Shown here: positions 63,696 through 64,000 of the stretch, in pieces | Position numbering within the stretch: position 1 is the stretch's first letter | Layout of the letters: the number at the start of each line of letters is the position of its first letter | Assembly: GCF_003390335.1 (NCBI RefSeq) | Contig: NZ_QUOU01000001.1 | Coordinates: forward strand, 2,232,001 to 2,296,000 | Reading direction: 5' to 3' | Source: Thalassotalea euphylliae | GTDB lineage: Bacteria > Pseudomonadota > Gammaproteobacteria > Enterobacterales > Alteromonadaceae | Length of the DNA stretch: 64,000 nucleotides | Position numbers and translations under genes: made by a program | The notes under the pieces: model-generated | The model's database searches: none | The model's input: the letters and a program-made list of their open reading frames with translations, nothing else | Told to the model about the DNA's origin: nothing

Positions 63696-64000
63696 TGAAG
63701 CGCATTGCAGTAATTGGTTCAGGGATCGCTGGCCTAACATCCGCTTATTTATTGTCGAAAAAGCATCAAGTCACAGTGTTTGAACAAAATGACTACATTG
63801 GTGGACACACAGCCACTATTGATATTGATTATCAAGGCGAACAACTCGCCATCGACACAGGCTTTATCGTCTTTAACAACAAAACCTATCCACTGTTTTT
63901 ACAGCTACTCGAAGAAATTGGCGTTGGCCGACAAGAAACAGAGATGAGTTTCTCTGTGCATAACTTGCAAACTGGCTTTGAATACAATGGTCACAACCTA
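63695..64000 (+). CDS. FAD/NAD(P)-binding oxidoreductase (amine oxidase-like), N-terminal part, cut by window end
   Basis: The first 102 codons, from a GTG that overlaps the SDR stop by one base, with RBS GGGAG. The dinucleotide-binding start is [20 protein letters not shown], followed by [20 protein letters not shown] and the typical [20 protein letters not shown]. This is the family of FAD-dependent desaturase/amine-oxidase-like proteins that, in related clusters, stand before DUF1365 and a cyclopropane-fatty-acid synthase. Those genes would be expected just beyond the window. The catalytic region is not visible. Confidence 0.88.
   Translation, partial: MKRIAVIGSGIAGLTSAYLLSKKHQVTVFEQNDYIGGHTATIDIDYQGEQLAIDTGFIVFNNKTYPLFLQLLEEIGVGRQETEMSFSVHNLQTGFEYNGHNL

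Overview
The window looks like the chromosome of a marine gammaproteobacterium of the Alteromonadales, most like Colwelliaceae (Thalassotalea/Colwellia). This is inferred from protein flavour: Oar-like TonB receptors, DUF2982, DUF3087, a recC-recB-recD block and an RpoE-ChrR-photolyase cluster. It was not tested by any search. Base composition is moderately AT-rich and coding density is high.

Region 1 (about 2.3-28 kb) is the most striking. It reads as a near-complete scavenging locus for extracellular nucleic acids and nucleosides. A RutR/TetR-type regulator leads an operon with a secreted endonuclease/exonuclease/phosphatase-family enzyme and a secreted alkaline phosphatase. Beside it are two tandem Oar-like TonB-dependent receptors, then cdd-deoA. 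A reverse-strand operon udk-nupC-deoC-tdk follows, divergent from deoB and a third TonB receptor. Further on, add-xapX-deoD lie on the reverse strand. Five operator-like palindromes of the form TGACCA-N2-TGGTCA (the published E. coli RutR consensus core) lie upstream of the regulator, both Oar-like receptors and cdd, and between udk and deoB. In front of the two receptors the palindrome overlaps a candidate -35 box. The inferred flow is: outside, DNA/nucleotides to nucleosides; receptor uptake through the outer membrane; NupC import; deamination, phosphorolysis and DeoB/DeoC breakdown, or Tdk/Udk salvage.

Within that stretch, 22.4-26.0 kb is a scarred area. It holds an IS982-type transposase relic, a relic of the dnaE2 3' end, two near-identical tRNA-Ser(UGA) genes with duplicated promoters flanking an HDOD gene, and an IS200/IS605 relic.

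Region 2 (28-49 kb) is housekeeping. It has aroG (DAHP synthase), a MoxR-DUF58-transglutaminase trio, recC-recB-recD, a homocysteine methyltransferase-family gene, a crotonase with dienoyl-CoA isomerase-like acidic residues, a secreted isoaspartyl peptidase and a CBS-domain protein. hrpA and a PilZ protein follow at 49-53.4 kb.

Region 3 (53.6-64 kb, running off the end) is a photooxidative-stress cluster around an ECF sigma factor and a ChrR-type zinc anti-sigma. Genes are DUF2878, chalcone-isomerase-like, DUF3833, a FAS1 lipoprotein, LON-domain, rpoE, chrR, DUF523/DUF1722, phr photolyase, NTF2-like, SDR and the start of an FAD oxidoreductase. Three upstream sites share T(G/A)ATC-N17-CGTA with identical spacing and are candidate promoters for this sigma factor.

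All family names come from reading the sequence by eye; nothing was run against a database.
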